In this document: piece after piece, positions 1 to 8,547 of the stretch
Numbering within the stretch: the stretch's first letter is position 1
Layout of the letters: every line of letters begins with the position of its first letter
From: Pseudomonas sp. dw_612
Lineage (GTDB): Bacteria > Pseudomonadota > Gammaproteobacteria > Pseudomonadales > Pseudomonadaceae
NCBI RefSeq assembly: GCF_018449725.1
Contig: NZ_JAAVVC010000006.1
Coordinates: 248,001 to 312,000 of the forward strand
Direction of reading: 5' to 3'
Length of the DNA stretch: 64,000 bases
The notes under the pieces: generated by a model
Databases searched by the model: none
The model's input: the letters and a program-made list of their open reading frames with translations, nothing else
What the model was told of the DNA's origin: nothing
Program-made: the position numbers and the translations under genes

Positions 1-593
1 CCGACGTGATCGGCGAGTTCGAAATGATGATTGGCCAGCACCAGGATTCGACCGTCCTCCTGCACGGCGATATCGCAGGCTTCGGCGCCCGGCACACCTG
101 GTGGCAACCAATCGTCGCGCAGCCCCCGGGACAGATCACCGGGAAGCCGCACCACCTGGCGTCCGTTGTCGCCAAAGCTTCGAACCGGGTGGCCATGGGG
201 ATCGAACAGCGCCAGAGCGGGCAAGGTGCGGTGAGCGTTTTCGTAGTGCAGGCCAGCCAGCAGAATGGAACCGCAGGGCAGGACATGGACCTTGCTGGCC
301 ATGGCCTCGAAGCCCAATGCGAACTGACCGATCAGGCTGCCCTGATTGCCAAAGCTCAGGTCCGCCGAGCCATCTTCCAGCAAGCGGGCGAGGCCAAAGC
401 GGCTGCCGCCATGGGTGCCGACCTTGGCTGCGACCAGCAAGCGACCTTGCGGGTCGATGGCGACACCGTTGGCCATGCTTGAGGAACTGCCGGCGAAATA
501 CACTTGGGTTTTGCCGGCGGCGGCAAATTCCGGGTCGAGGTGCCCGGCTGCATTTGCTGTGGCAGGGCAGGCGAAAGCGGTCTGGATTGACAT
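1..593 (-). CDS. Delta-60 repeat beta-propeller protein, C-terminus cut by window edge
   Basis: Reading on the minus strand from an ATG at 593 gives about 197 codons without a stop, running off the left edge. A GGAG sits 8 bases before the start. The protein has repeats of the type ...GLARLLEDGSADLSFGNQG and ...LALFDPHGHPVRSFGDNG, each following a stretch like MANGVAIDPQGRLLVAAKVG; this is the signature of 'delta-60 repeat' proteins, which fold as beta-propellers. There is no signal peptide at this start. Function unknown; such proteins are often annotated as hypothetical or calcium-binding-like. The family call is fairly sure, the role is not. Confidence 0.7.
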   Translation of the reverse strand, partial: MSIQTAFACPATANAAGHLDPEFAAAGKTQVYFAGSSSSMANGVAIDPQGRLLVAAKVGTHGGSRFGLARLLEDGSADLSFGNQGSLIGQFALGFEAMASKVHVLPCGSILLAGLHYENAHRTLPALALFDPHGHPVRSFGDNGRQVVRLPGDLSRGLRDDWLPPGVPGAEACDIAVQEDGRILVLANHHFELADHV

Positions 594-780
594 GCACGCA
601 TCTCCTTGCCAGTCGACCTGATCCCGGTAGCCGGGAGGGTGACTGCGCGTGCGAAACATTCAATCCCTGAATGCGCAGACGCACAACTGTCATAACTAAC
701 AGGTGGAGGGTCGTTGTGTGCCAGAACAGTGTCTTTTGGAACCACTGAAGAAGGGTGCCAACAATCAAGCCTTTATAAAG

Positions 781-860
781 CAAAAGATCGCAGCCTTCGG
801 CAGCTCCTACAAGGAAACGCATATTCCAATGTAGGAGCTGCCGAAGGCTGCGATCTTTTG
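781..860. repeat. Inverted REP pair (CTGCCGAAGGCTGCGATC class)
   Basis: Two near-perfect inverted arms, starting CAAAAGATCGCAGCCTTCGG and ending in its reverse complement, separated by about 20 bases. The same arm recurs at 17871-17955, 30788-30875 and, in part, 52111-52204. It is a typical Pseudomonas BIME-like doublet and can act as a transcript-end hairpin between the two flanking minus-strand genes. Confidence 0.85.
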
Positions 861-868
861 ATCTTTAA

Positions 869-1135
869 TTAATGAGGCATGGACCACGATTGCAAGGTGT
901 AACCATCTTCGCTAAGTGCGGCACGCGCCTGTTCCAGCAGATGTTCAAGTTGCACCGGATCCGAATAAGCGCTGCTTGGGATCTGTGCACGGCCGATGCG
1001 GGTATTGGTGCGGTCGATAACGCTCAGGCTGAGTTCGCCGTTGCCGTCTTGTGGGGCCCAGGCCACGCATTGAAATGGCTTGAACGCGCGGTCGGCAATC
1101 AAAAGAGCTTCGTTGATACGGAGCGGGGCGGTCAT
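869..1135 (-). CDS. Small uncharacterised protein (88 aa)
   Basis: An ORF beginning ATG at 1135 (MTAPLRINEALLIADRAFKP...) and ending ...LQSWSMPH. A GAGAGAAG stretch lies about 7 bases before this ATG, so it is preferred to the upstream TTG at 1159. It has no signal peptide or membrane segment and reads as a mixed alpha/beta soluble protein. I do not recognise the family. Codon use is normal for the window, and it stands alone between a REP doublet and the AT-rich region upstream of the sigma-54 regulator. Confidence 0.6.
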   Translation of the reverse strand: MTAPLRINEALLIADRAFKPFQCVAWAPQDGNGELSLSVIDRTNTRIGRAQIPSSAYSDPVQLEHLLEQARAALSEDGYTLQSWSMPH

Positions 1136-1477
1136 GGGATCTTCTCTCTGTATGCCCAATCAAGTGATGTGCCGTCGGTTGGGCTTACCGTTCGGCTGGT
1201 TACTTGTACTGATGCCCGCAATAGGGGGTTGGGTCACACACAACGCAAAGAAAATTCAACTTTCTTTCATATACTCAATATTCAGGCTGTTTTTGAAAGC
1301 TGGGTGAAAGGTTCAGTCGTTAGGTAACTAACAAAGTCTCTTCTTATAACTAATTAGTTAACACTCCTATAGTCAAACGATACAAGGCCCCGTCAAATTC
1401 TTGCTAATGTTACAGCCAGGTCCGCCAAATGACTGTTTTTAATAATATTTCCTTAAATTTGGCGCCAAGGAACAGTC
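1136..1477. other. AT-rich intergenic region upstream of the sigma-54 activator
   Basis: This roughly 340-base gap is much more AT-rich than its surroundings. It holds runs such as TTCTTATAACTAATTAGTTA and AATAATATTTCC, a perfect 14-bp palindrome at 1347-1360, and a related half (GGTAACTAAC) just upstream. The end supplies the ribosome-binding site AAGGAA for the regulator gene. No convincing sigma-70 or sigma-54 promoter could be placed by eye. Confidence 0.5.
1347..1360. promoter_or_regulatory. Palindrome TAACTAATTAGTTA, candidate operator
   Basis: A perfect 14-bp dyad about 120 bases before the activator gene. A partial copy, GGTAACTAAC, lies at about 1323-1332. Possible autoregulatory or c-di-GMP-regulator site; inferred only from symmetry and position. 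Confidence 0.3.
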
Positions 1478-2803
1478 ATGATCGAAGCGCCTGCCTTACG
1501 ACGTCTGTTAGTGGTTGATCCTTGCGACGATTGCCATCGTCTTTTGCCGGGTTTGCGCGCTGTGGGATGGGATGTAGACAGCTGCACGCTGGAAAACGCC
1601 GCCGATAGAACGTGCGATGTCGGCCTCTTGCGATTGCAGCCGTTCCATCTGGAACGGCCCGAAGCCGTCAAAGAATTGATCAGCCGCAGCGGCACCGAAT
1701 GGATTGCCGTGCTCAACCAGGAAGTCCTGCGCCTGCAAAACGTCGGGGACTTTGTGTGCGAATGGTTTTTTGACTTCCACACCTTGCCGTTCGACGTCTC
1801 CCGGGTTCAGGTAACCCTCGGGCGTGCGTTCGGCATGGCACGCCTGCGCGGGCAGGGCACGGTCCACATTGATCAGCCCGAACACGAGTTGCTTGGCGAC
1901 AGCAAGCCCATTCGTGAGCTGCGCAAATTGCTGAGCAAACTGGCGCCGACCGAGTCGCCGGTCTTGATCCGCGGCGAAAGCGGCACCGGCAAAGAGTTGG
2001 TGGCCCGTACCCTGCACCGACAATCCCAGCGCCACAGCAAGCCTTTCGTCGCGATCAACTGCGGCGCGATTCCCGAACACCTGATCCAGTCCGAATTGTT
2101 TGGCCATGAGAAAGGGGCCTTTACCGGTGCGCATCAACGCAAGATCGGGCGGATCGAGGCGGCGAACGGCGGCACGCTGTTTCTCGATGAAATCGGTGAC
2201 TTGCCGTTGGAGTTGCAAGCCAACCTGCTGCGCTTCCTCCAGGAAAAACACATCGAGCATGTCGGCGGCAGCCAGCAGATTCCGGTGGATGTGCGGGTAT
2301 TGGCTGCGACCCACGTCGACCTAGAGGCAGCGATCGAGAAGAAACGCTTTCGCGAAGATTTGTACTACCGCCTCAACGTTCTGCAAGTGGTCACCGCGCC
2401 GCTGCGTGAACGCCATGGCGATCTATCGATGCTGGCCAACCACTTTTCCCATTTCTATAGCCATGAAACCGGTCGCCGCCCACGCAGTTTCAGCGAAGAC
2501 GCGCTGATTGCCATGGGCAAACATGACTGGCCAGGCAATGTTCGCGAACTGGCCAACCGCGTACGTCGCGGGCTGGTACTGGCCGAAGGGCGCCAGATTG
2601 AAGCGCGAGACCTGGGGCTGATCAGCCAACAGACCATTGTCGCGCCGATGGGCACGCTGGAAGACTACAAGACCCGCGCTGAACGCCAGGCCTTGTGCGA
2701 TGTACTTAACCGCCACAGCGACAACTTGAGCATCGCCGCCAAAGTACTGGGGATTTCCCGGCCTACCTTCTACCGTTTGTTGCACAAGCATCAGATACGT
2801 TAA
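1478..2803 (+). CDS. Sigma-54-dependent enhancer-binding regulator, probable fap activator
   Basis: A 441-aa regulator. The N-terminal ~130 residues look like a degenerate receiver fold ([17 protein letters not shown]) without a clear phospho-acceptor set, similar in layout to VpsR-type activators. The central AAA+ domain has Walker A GESGTGKE (166-173), the sigma-54-contact loop GAFTGA (213-218) and Walker B LFLDEIG (234-240). The C-terminus ends in a Fis-type helix-turn-helix ([20 protein letters not shown]). The start is supported by AAGGAA 5 bases upstream. It converges on the fap operon, whose promoter is of sigma-54 type, so it is the natural candidate activator; that link is inferred. 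The VpsR resemblance would allow c-di-GMP sensing, but this is not shown. Confidence 0.88.
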   Translation: MIEAPALRRLLVVDPCDDCHRLLPGLRAVGWDVDSCTLENAADRTCDVGLLRLQPFHLERPEAVKELISRSGTEWIAVLNQEVLRLQNVGDFVCEWFFDFHTLPFDVSRVQVTLGRAFGMARLRGQGTVHIDQPEHELLGDSKPIRELRKLLSKLAPTESPVLIRGESGTGKELVARTLHRQSQRHSKPFVAINCGAIPEHLIQSELFGHEKGAFTGAHQRKIGRIEAANGGTLFLDEIGDLPLELQANLLRFLQEKHIEHVGGSQQIPVDVRVLAATHVDLEAAIEKKRFREDLYYRLNVLQVVTAPLRERHGDLSMLANHFSHFYSHETGRRPRSFSEDALIAMGKHDWPGNVRELANRVRRGLVLAEGRQIEARDLGLISQQTIVAPMGTLEDYKTRAERQALCDVLNRHSDNLSIAAKVLGISRPTFYRLLHKHQIR

Positions 2804-2818
2804 CAATTTCAAAAGGTC

Positions 2819-2931
2819 AAAAGATCGCAGCCTCGTTTCACTCGACAGCTCCTACGGGTTCACGGAGTCCTTGTATGAGCTGTGTAGGCGCTGTGTAGCA
2901 GCTGTCGAGTGAAACGAGGCTGCGATCTTTT
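2819..2931. repeat. Inverted REP pair (CAGCTGTCGAGTGAAACGAGGC class)
   Basis: Left arm AAGATCGCAGCCTCGTTTCA and onward, then about 35 bases of spacer, then the reverse complement of the arm (GCTGTCGAGTGAAACGAGGC). Lies between two convergent genes. A related class of arm forms the doublet at 13027-13177. Confidence 0.8.
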
Positions 2932-2951
2932 GCGATCTTTCAACAATCCAC

Positions 2952-2991
2952 AAAAAAAGCCCCTCCGCGATTGAAGTCGCAGCGGGGCTTT
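2952..2991 (-). terminator. Intrinsic terminator of the fap operon
   Basis: Read on the minus strand: AAAGCCCCGCTGCGAC, a loop, then a complementary arm ending GGGGC followed by seven T. It lies 11 bases past the fapF stop. The opposite strand lacks an equally strong T tract, so it mainly serves the fap transcript. Confidence 0.8.
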
Positions 2992-3002
2992 GTACTTGTG
3001 GC

Positions 3003-4283
3003 TTAGAAGTAGTACGGGAATTTCAGGCTGAAGGAAAAGTCAGGCGAGTCGTCGGTCAGGCCGATGGCCAGGTTGGGCACGATCGTCAGGTTGTCGCTGG
3101 CTGCCAGCGTCATGCCGATGTTGAAGTTGGCCGCGTTGTAATCGCTGTTGGAAATCGACTGCCAATCTCCACCGTCGGGCCTGATCTTGCTCTTGCGGGC
3201 GAACTGATCGGTGAACGAGAACGACATACTCATCTTCTCGTTCAAGGCGAACGCAATGCCGGCGCCAACCTGCCAGGAATCACCCAGTTTCACGTCGCCC
3301 TTAACTTTGGAGCCAACCTGAGGGCTGATATCGCTGAAAGAGTCTTGAATGTTGTAGGTGTAGGCCAACGTACCGAACAGCACGGCCGGGTCGAAGGTCT
3401 TGACCAGCGAGAGCCCCGGGGTGACCGACCAGACACCGTTGCCGGTAGGCAGGTCCTCGGGTACCGAGAGGTTATCGTTGGTCGGGTCACTGACCAGCTT
3501 GATACCGTAAGGGTCCTTGCCGGTCGGAGCCTTGACGCGCAATGTAGCGACCGCGTCGGGCCAGTTGGACGACTCATCCAGAAACTTGTAAGCGACACCC
3601 ACGTTCACATCGCCGATGGTCGGGTCCCGGGTAACGGTTGCGTCCGACGTCACCGGGCCTGCGCCACCCGCGCCACCGGAGGAGTACGTCGATTCGCGAT
3701 AAACAACCGGGACGTTAATGTCGAACTGCCAACGTTGCGCCACGTTGTAGCGGGCCGTCAGGTCCAGCGTCCAGTTGTCGGCCTTGATCCGGTCGAGGTT
3801 GATGTTGCCGAGAAAAATCGAATCCAGTGCCAGGAAGCCGTTGAGCGTTAATGCCCGGGTATCGTAGTGCGTATAGGTCAGGCCGGTTTCGACGCTGAAC
3901 TTGCCACCACCGAAGAATCCGCTGGCTTCGTCGTACAGGTTGGAAACGCTTTGCGCCGGTTCCGAGTCATCCTTGAGCGATTGGCCGTAAGAACTGCCTT
4001 GGGTTCCGGGCGCACCGGCGGCCACCGTCTGACCACCCCTGGCCGGCTCGGCAGGGGATTTGGTCAGGCGTTTGGGAGCCGGTGTCGCAGGTGCTGCTTC
4101 GACTTGGCGAACGCGCTGCTCAAGTACCATCAGCGCGTTCTGTTGTGCTTCGTAACGCTGTTTCAACTCCATAAGTTCTTGTTTTAATGCTTCGACCTGA
4201 GGGTCCGGCGCTGCGTATAGCAGTGTCGCCGGGGTCAGGCTACTCAAACAGACGATAGCTCTGAACGTTAACGATCGGTGCAT
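3003..4283 (-). CDS. fapF: FapF, outer-membrane pore for amyloid export
   Basis: 426 aa. It has an N-terminal signal peptide ([13 protein letters not shown]...LLYAAP), then a coiled-coil stretch at about 28-62 ([20 protein letters not shown]...), a Pro/Ala linker, and a long C-terminal region of alternating strands ending in an aromatic residue (...FSLKFPYYF), as expected for an outer-membrane beta-barrel. FapF is known as a trimeric barrel with a periplasmic coiled coil that secretes FapA, FapB, FapC and FapE. It is the last gene of the operon, 46 bases after fapE. Confidence 0.9.
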   Translation of the reverse strand: MHRSLTFRAIVCLSSLTPATLLYAAPDPQVEALKQELMELKQRYEAQQNALMVLEQRVRQVEAAPATPAPKRLTKSPAEPARGGQTVAAGAPGTQGSSYGQSLKDDSEPAQSVSNLYDEASGFFGGGKFSVETGLTYTHYDTRALTLNGFLALDSIFLGNINLDRIKADNWTLDLTARYNVAQRWQFDINVPVVYRESTYSSGGAGGAGPVTSDATVTRDPTIGDVNVGVAYKFLDESSNWPDAVATLRVKAPTGKDPYGIKLVSDPTNDNLSVPEDLPTGNGVWSVTPGLSLVKTFDPAVLFGTLAYTYNIQDSFSDISPQVGSKVKGDVKLGDSWQVGAGIAFALNEKMSMSFSFTDQFARKSKIRPDGGDWQSISNSDYNAANFNIGMTLAASDNLTIVPNLAIGLTDDSPDFSFSLKFPYYF

Positions 4284-4329
4284 GGGTTAGCCGTCCCTTC
4301 TGATTAAATCTGATGAGACAGAGCGTAGA

Positions 4330-5103
4330 TCAGAATCCGATAGTGCGAAGACCTTTGAGCTGGTCCAGATTGCCACTCACCGACCCGGTTGTCGGCACGT
4401 TGTCACGCAGCACGACATTGAAGGAAGTGAGATTGCGAACCTGGTTGCTACTGCCAAGCAAAGTCGTGTTCTGCATCAGTCCACCCTGGGCCAGGCGCTG
4501 CACAGTATTGCCCTGGTTGTTGTTTGCGACGATGTTGAGTTGCACTCCCGAACCGGTTGAGGAAACGCTGAGCGAGCCAGCATCATTGGAGCCAAGCAGC
4601 GTCGAGCCTGCGGTTAATGCCTGGCCCTGCGGTTGCGTTGCGGGTGTCTGGTTGACCTGGCTGGTTTTGGCGACGTTGATATCAACGTTGTTGTAGGCGG
4701 TGTTGTTGTCGCCGGCAGCCCGCACGACTTGAGTCACGCCTTCGGTGGTGTTGAGGCCGGCGCCGCCAGTGACGGTGCCTGTACCGGTGCCTGTGTTTGC
4801 GCCGGCGACTTGCGAGCTCGTTGAGCTACCAGGTTTTTCGTCGATCATCGACACATAGAACTGTGGCTTGATGGTCGATTGCTGGACTTGCATCGCGGAA
4901 GTAGCACCGATCAATGCACCGTTGGCGTTCTGCCAAGTGGTGGTCATGACAATGCCAAAACTGACGATCCGTCCCGGCATGACAAACCGGCCTCGCAGGT
5001 TCGCCAGTTCCTGATCTTTCAGTTCAATGGGTTTGAATATCTCTGCCTGGGTCGGCAGGCTGGCGGCCAGGCAAACCACAGCCAGCCAGGTTGAAGTTTT
5101 CAT
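4330..5103 (-). CDS. fapE: FapE, minor amyloid component
   Basis: 257 aa with a signal peptide (MKTSTWLAVVCLAASLPTQAE). The mature part begins with a conserved-looking ELKDQELANLRGRFVMPGRI block and continues as a Gln/Asn/Thr/Gly-rich region containing NNTAYNNVDINVAKTSQVNQ-like stretches. In known Fap systems FapE is secreted and found in small amounts in the fibrils. It lies between fapD and fapF in the standard order. Identification rests on order, signal peptide and composition. Confidence 0.88.
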   Translation of the reverse strand: MKTSTWLAVVCLAASLPTQAEIFKPIELKDQELANLRGRFVMPGRIVSFGIVMTTTWQNANGALIGATSAMQVQQSTIKPQFYVSMIDEKPGSSTSSQVAGANTGTGTGTVTGGAGLNTTEGVTQVVRAAGDNNTAYNNVDINVAKTSQVNQTPATQPQGQALTAGSTLLGSNDAGSLSVSSTGSGVQLNIVANNNQGNTVQRLAQGGLMQNTTLLGSSNQVRNLTSFNVVLRDNVPTTGSVSGNLDQLKGLRTIGF

Positions 5104-5136
5104 GGGATGCTCCCGGAGCTTCGTGCTCCCTTGTTA

Positions 5137-5817
5137 TTAGAAGAAGTCGCTTTGGATGAATCCGAAATCCATCAACTCCGCGTCTTGCACCGGGCTGAAC
5201 ATGTTGATGCGGTTTTTGGCAGTCAGGGGCAGGGGAGGCTCGAGCAGCGCATTGGCTTTGTCGTAGCCCTGGCCGATGACGGCGAAGATGATGCCGTTCC
5301 AGCCTTTGACAAAGTCGTCGACGCTGTAACGTTTATGGCCGAGTACCGGATCACCGATATAGACCCAGCCTTTATGGACTCTTTGCAAGACCACAAAATG
5401 TTTGTAGCCACGGATGTCCATAAGGACCACGACCGGAATTTTGATTTCACTCAACGTTTCCGTCGCTACCCGGTAGCCGCGGGCGCGCATGCCGATACTT
5501 TCCACGTAATGCTTCATGTCGAGCATGGAGAAGCCCTGGACGCGGACAAGATTTTGATCCGAGTGGGCCAGCATGCCTTCGATGATTTGATTTTCAGTCA
5601 CGTCCAGCCAATAGGCCTGGCGCAAAATGGTCGCCAGGGCAGCTGCACCGCAACTGAAGTCGGTTTTCTGTTGGACCAGGTCCTCAAATTTTCGCTCGCG
5701 TACGCTCTGGATCGGCTTGTACACCACCGCGCCGCCCGGCAGGACGGAAAGCGGCATACGTGCAGCCTCGCTCACACTGGCCACGCAAAGCAAAAGTGCC
5801 AAGGCAATCATGCGCAT
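5137..5817 (-). CDS. fapD: FapD, C39-type cysteine peptidase
   Basis: 226 aa from the ATG at 5817, chosen because AGAAGG lies about 10 bases upstream and the product then starts directly with a signal peptide (MRMIALALLLCVASVSEA); a longer frame to 5856 lacks this. Papain-fold C39 residues are visible: Cys56 in KTDFSCGAAALATIL, His140 in GYKHFVVL and Asp156 in IGDPVLG. No ABC transporter domain is attached, so it is not a bacteriocin exporter. FapD is thought to process Fap proteins or open the FapF pore in the periplasm. Confidence 0.92.
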   Translation of the reverse strand: MRMIALALLLCVASVSEAARMPLSVLPGGAVVYKPIQSVRERKFEDLVQQKTDFSCGAAALATILRQAYWLDVTENQIIEGMLAHSDQNLVRVQGFSMLDMKHYVESIGMRARGYRVATETLSEIKIPVVVLMDIRGYKHFVVLQRVHKGWVYIGDPVLGHKRYSVDDFVKGWNGIIFAVIGQGYDKANALLEPPLPLTAKNRINMFSPVQDAELMDFGFIQSDFF

Positions 5818-5877
5818 GGTGGGACGCCTTCTGGTTGTTGCTGAAAAGGCCCCCAAAAGGGGGCCTCAAGACAGCCA

Positions 5878-7167
5878 TTAGAACGAGTTGTTGGAGATGG
5901 CCAACGAGTTGCTTTGTTGGTTGCCCACACCCGCAGCCACGTTGACGCCCAGGTTGCCGCTGCCGCCATTCACCGAACCGCTCAGGGTTGCAGTGTTGGT
6001 CACAGGGTTGGCCCAGCCGGTTGGAGTCAGCACTTGATAGGAATACGTGTTGCTCAGATCAAATGAACTGCTCTCAGCGTAGGCTTTCGCCTTGTCATAC
6101 GAAGACTCGTGGGATTTGCTGCCCGATTTTTCGAACGAGGAGTCGAACGATTTATCGAACGAGGAGCTGCCCGCACTTTGGTGCGATTTATCGACCGATA
6201 CGTCCAGCGTTGCGTCAAGCGATGCGGTCAGAGAAGCGTCGGATGACGAACTGGTGCTGCCCGAATTGTGGCGGCCATAGTCCCAGGATGCGTTTCTGGA
6301 AGCCTCGACGGAAGCATCCAGCGTAGCGTTCAACGAAGCATTCAGATCAGAACTGGAAGAACTGCTCTTCTCGAAGCTTTTTGAGCCACTGGCATCGAAG
6401 CTTTTCGAACCGCTCACGTTAAAGCTCGACGAAGAGCTTTTACTGCCCGACGCTGCGCTTGCTTTAGCGAAGTTGGAACTGCCGCTGGCCGAAGTGGTAA
6501 AGGTCAGCGTGTCTACGCGATAGGTCCGATCGGCATTGTTATTGACGGTCAGGCCAGGACCACTTTGTGTAGCAGAGGCGGTGGCGGTTGCGTTACCCAG
6601 TGGCGCATTGGTGTTGGCAATGGCCATGGTGTTTTTCTGTTGGTTAAGGTCGCCAGCTGCAACGTTGACACCCATGTTGCCGCTGCCGCCATTAGCCGAT
6701 CCGCTCATCGACGCAGTGGCAGAGCTGCCATAGTTGTCGACCCGGTTGTTGCTGCTGGTTTGCTGGACGGAAGCGGTGGCGCTGGCGGTGCCGAACACGA
6801 AGGCGTTATCCGGAGCAGCAGCAGCGGCGTTAGCAATAGCGGCCGCGTTGTCTTGTTGGTTGCCGTCGCCACCTGCCACGTTGACGCCGACGTTGCCGCT
6901 GGTGCCGGTGGCAGAGTTGTTCATCTCGGCTGAGTTAACCGTCCCGGCATTGCCGATACGGTTGTCGGTGCTGCTTTGGGTATCCCATGCATTCGCCGTG
7001 GCGTACACAGGGATTCGGGTTGGAGGAGGAGTGTGCTCACCATTGTTGTTATGGCCACCGTTATGGTGTCCATTATGGTGGTCGTCACTTTGTCCAGCTT
7101 GTACAGCAACAGCCATGACCGCAGCAATTGCGAAAACCAGAGGCTTGATTGCCATCGAAGGTTTCAT
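5878..7167 (-). CDS. fapC: FapC, major functional-amyloid subunit
   Basis: 429 aa with a signal peptide (to about residue 24) and a His-rich mature N-terminus (DDHHNGHHNGGHNNNGEH). Three amyloid repeats are clear: R1 around 60-115 (GNVGVNVAGGDGNQQDN), R2 around 128-186 (GNMGVNVAAGDLNQQKN) and R3 around 383-429 (GNLGVNVAAGVGNQQSN). Between R2 and R3 lies a long low-complexity linker (about 225-370) dominated by Ser, Asp, Ala, Lys and Phe, with SGSKSF and SFDKSF-type units. The protein contains no cysteine. GGAGAATCACC before the ATG supports the start. It is the fibril-forming subunit of Pseudomonas biofilm amyloid. Confidence 0.93.
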   Translation of the reverse strand: MKPSMAIKPLVFAIAAVMAVAVQAGQSDDHHNGHHNGGHNNNGEHTPPPTRIPVYATANAWDTQSSTDNRIGNAGTVNSAEMNNSATGTSGNVGVNVAGGDGNQQDNAAAIANAAAAAPDNAFVFGTASATASVQQTSSNNRVDNYGSSATASMSGSANGGSGNMGVNVAAGDLNQQKNTMAIANTNAPLGNATATASATQSGPGLTVNNNADRTYRVDTLTFTTSASGSSNFAKASAASGSKSSSSSFNVSGSKSFDASGSKSFEKSSSSSSDLNASLNATLDASVEASRNASWDYGRHNSGSTSSSSDASLTASLDATLDVSVDKSHQSAGSSSFDKSFDSSFEKSGSKSHESSYDKAKAYAESSSFDLSNTYSYQVLTPTGWANPVTNTATLSGSVNGGSGNLGVNVAAGVGNQQSNSLAISNNSF

Positions 7168-7219
7168 GGTGATTCTCCGTACTTATTTTAGGTTAAGTGT
7201 TGTTTTTACCTGTTTTGGG

Positions 7220-7792
7220 TCAATCCGCGACCCGTACGCTCACGGTGTTGGCCGTTCGGTTTCCCACCCCGGCGCTCTGATTCAACTGAATTACCCCGCG
7301 GCTACCGGTGAAGGCCTGATCGCTTGTGGCGACCTGGCGATAGCCTGGTGCAGAGGCAGTTGGATCGGAGTTGTTGATCAGCGCCACGTTCTGTTGCAGG
7401 AGGACGCTGTCGTCGATACTTTGCGGCTGTGTGCTGATGCTGATCCGCAGGGCGTTGGCCTGCTGGTTGTTGGCGCCCGAGCTCTGGTTGACGCCCAGCA
7501 CGCCGTTACCGTGGCTGAAGGAGTCACCTTGAATACTGGAGCTGGCGTCGATGCTGGGGTCTACGTGTGAACGCAGCCGTTGGCGAATCTGTGTGGAGGC
7601 ATTGGCGTGGGTGCCAATGGCAATAGCGCGGGCGTTGGCCTGTTGCTGCTGGTCGCCAGCCGCCTGGTTGACCCCGAGGTTGCCCTGATACTGCGCGCCC
7701 GACCCGTCGATGTCGGCGTTATTGATGACGGGAGGTTGGGCAAAGGACGATGCACTGCAAAACATGGCAACAAGCAGCAGCGAACGATTCAT
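7220..7792 (-). CDS. fapB: FapB, amyloid nucleator
   Basis: 190 aa, signal peptide MNRSLLLVAMFCSASSFAQ. Three repeats share the FapC core: GNLGVNQAAGDQQQQANARA, GVLGVNQSSGANNQQANALR and GVIQLNQSAGVGNRTANTVS, the last degenerate. Linkers are short, unlike in FapC. FapB is the proposed nucleator of FapC polymerisation. Its ATG lies one base after the fapA stop, indicating translational coupling, with GGGAG upstream. Confidence 0.92.
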   Translation of the reverse strand: MNRSLLLVAMFCSASSFAQPPVINNADIDGSGAQYQGNLGVNQAAGDQQQQANARAIAIGTHANASTQIRQRLRSHVDPSIDASSSIQGDSFSHGNGVLGVNQSSGANNQQANALRISISTQPQSIDDSVLLQQNVALINNSDPTASAPGYRQVATSDQAFTGSRGVIQLNQSAGVGNRTANTVSVRVAD

Positions 7793-7793
7793 G

Positions 7794-8225
7794 CTAACGG
7801 TCTCCCGTTATGATTTTCAGAGCACCCAGGCCTTGCTGGACGTTCGAATTGACCATGTTGGCAATGCCGTTGCCCGAGTTTCCCGAACGCCCGCCGGGGA
7901 GGTTGGACAGTTGATTCTGGTTGCTGATATTGCCGCCCAGGTTGTTGGTGTTTTGCGTCACCAGGCGGGAGATGCCTGCACCACTCGCGACACCGGCAAA
8001 GTCGCCGTCGCTCAACTCGTTCGTTTGATTGAGGATGTGTTGGGACGGGTTGGCGTTGACGGTCGTAGGGTGCGGGTCTGGGATCACCGGCGGAATCGTT
8101 GCATTGCGCGTCTGGACATCACGTTTGATCGTAATGATGCCGTTGTCAGCCTGGACGGGCAGGCTTGAGCCCAGTGCGCATCCGATCAGCAGGAGGCTAT
8201 AGATGCTTTGATTGAGTTTCCCCAC
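7794..8225 (-). CDS. fapA: FapA, first gene of the fap operon
   Basis: 143 aa, starting at a GTG (8225) with AGAAGGA about 10 bases upstream. N-terminal signal peptide (MGKLNQSIYSLLLIGCALGSSLPVQA), then an Asn/Gln/Gly-rich mature part (HILNQTNELSDG..., NLGGNISNQNQLSNLPGG). FapA affects FapC distribution and fibril composition in known systems and is a minor secreted component. It is the promoter-proximal gene of the six-gene operon. Confidence 0.88.
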   Translation of the reverse strand: MGKLNQSIYSLLLIGCALGSSLPVQADNGIITIKRDVQTRNATIPPVIPDPHPTTVNANPSQHILNQTNELSDGDFAGVASGAGISRLVTQNTNNLGGNISNQNQLSNLPGGRSGNSGNGIANMVNSNVQQGLGALKIITGDR

Positions 8226-8547
8226 GGCGGCAATTCCTTCTGTAATGAAACGCTGGCCCTTATCAGCGTTGCGAGGTAGAGAGCAGAAGGTGTGCCGGTT
8301 TTGGTTTTTACTTTAAAAACAGTGGGTTGGATTTATTTCTCGAAATAGTCAAAAAAAATTTGTAACGTTGCTGAGACAGAGCCACACAAAAACGCCGTCC
8401 ATGCGGGCGGCAGTGCTTGCTGGAGCGCTGAAAGGCGGGTTGTATCAGTGGCTTAACAGTTTTGTTCTGAAGTGCGCAGACCGCTTTAGTTCGCGGGTTC
8501 GCTCAGGAGAGGGTGTTTCAGAAATGGACATTGGCGGTAGGGTTCGG
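8226..8547. other. Intergenic region between fapA and the NR-kinase gene
   Basis: Holds the fap sigma-54 promoter close to fapA and, beyond it, an AT-rich stretch (8299-8370, runs of T and A) suited to an upstream activator site or DNA bending. The remainder (8371-8547) has no convincing gene or hairpin. No obvious tandem activator sites could be identified by eye. Confidence 0.5.
8283..8298 (-). promoter_or_regulatory. Sigma-54 (RpoN) promoter of fapABCDEF
   Basis: On the minus strand the sequence reads CCGGCACACCTTCTGC. It matches the -24/-12 consensus TGGCACG-N4-TTGC, with GG and GC separated by exactly 10 bases. Transcription would start near 8271, giving a leader of about 45 bases before the fapA GTG. 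Confidence 0.8.

Noticed and set aside
5137..5817. Bacteriocin leader peptidase/exporter
   Set aside because: A C39 domain alone with a signal peptide inside a complete fap operon is FapD; no ABC domain or bacteriocin precursor is present.
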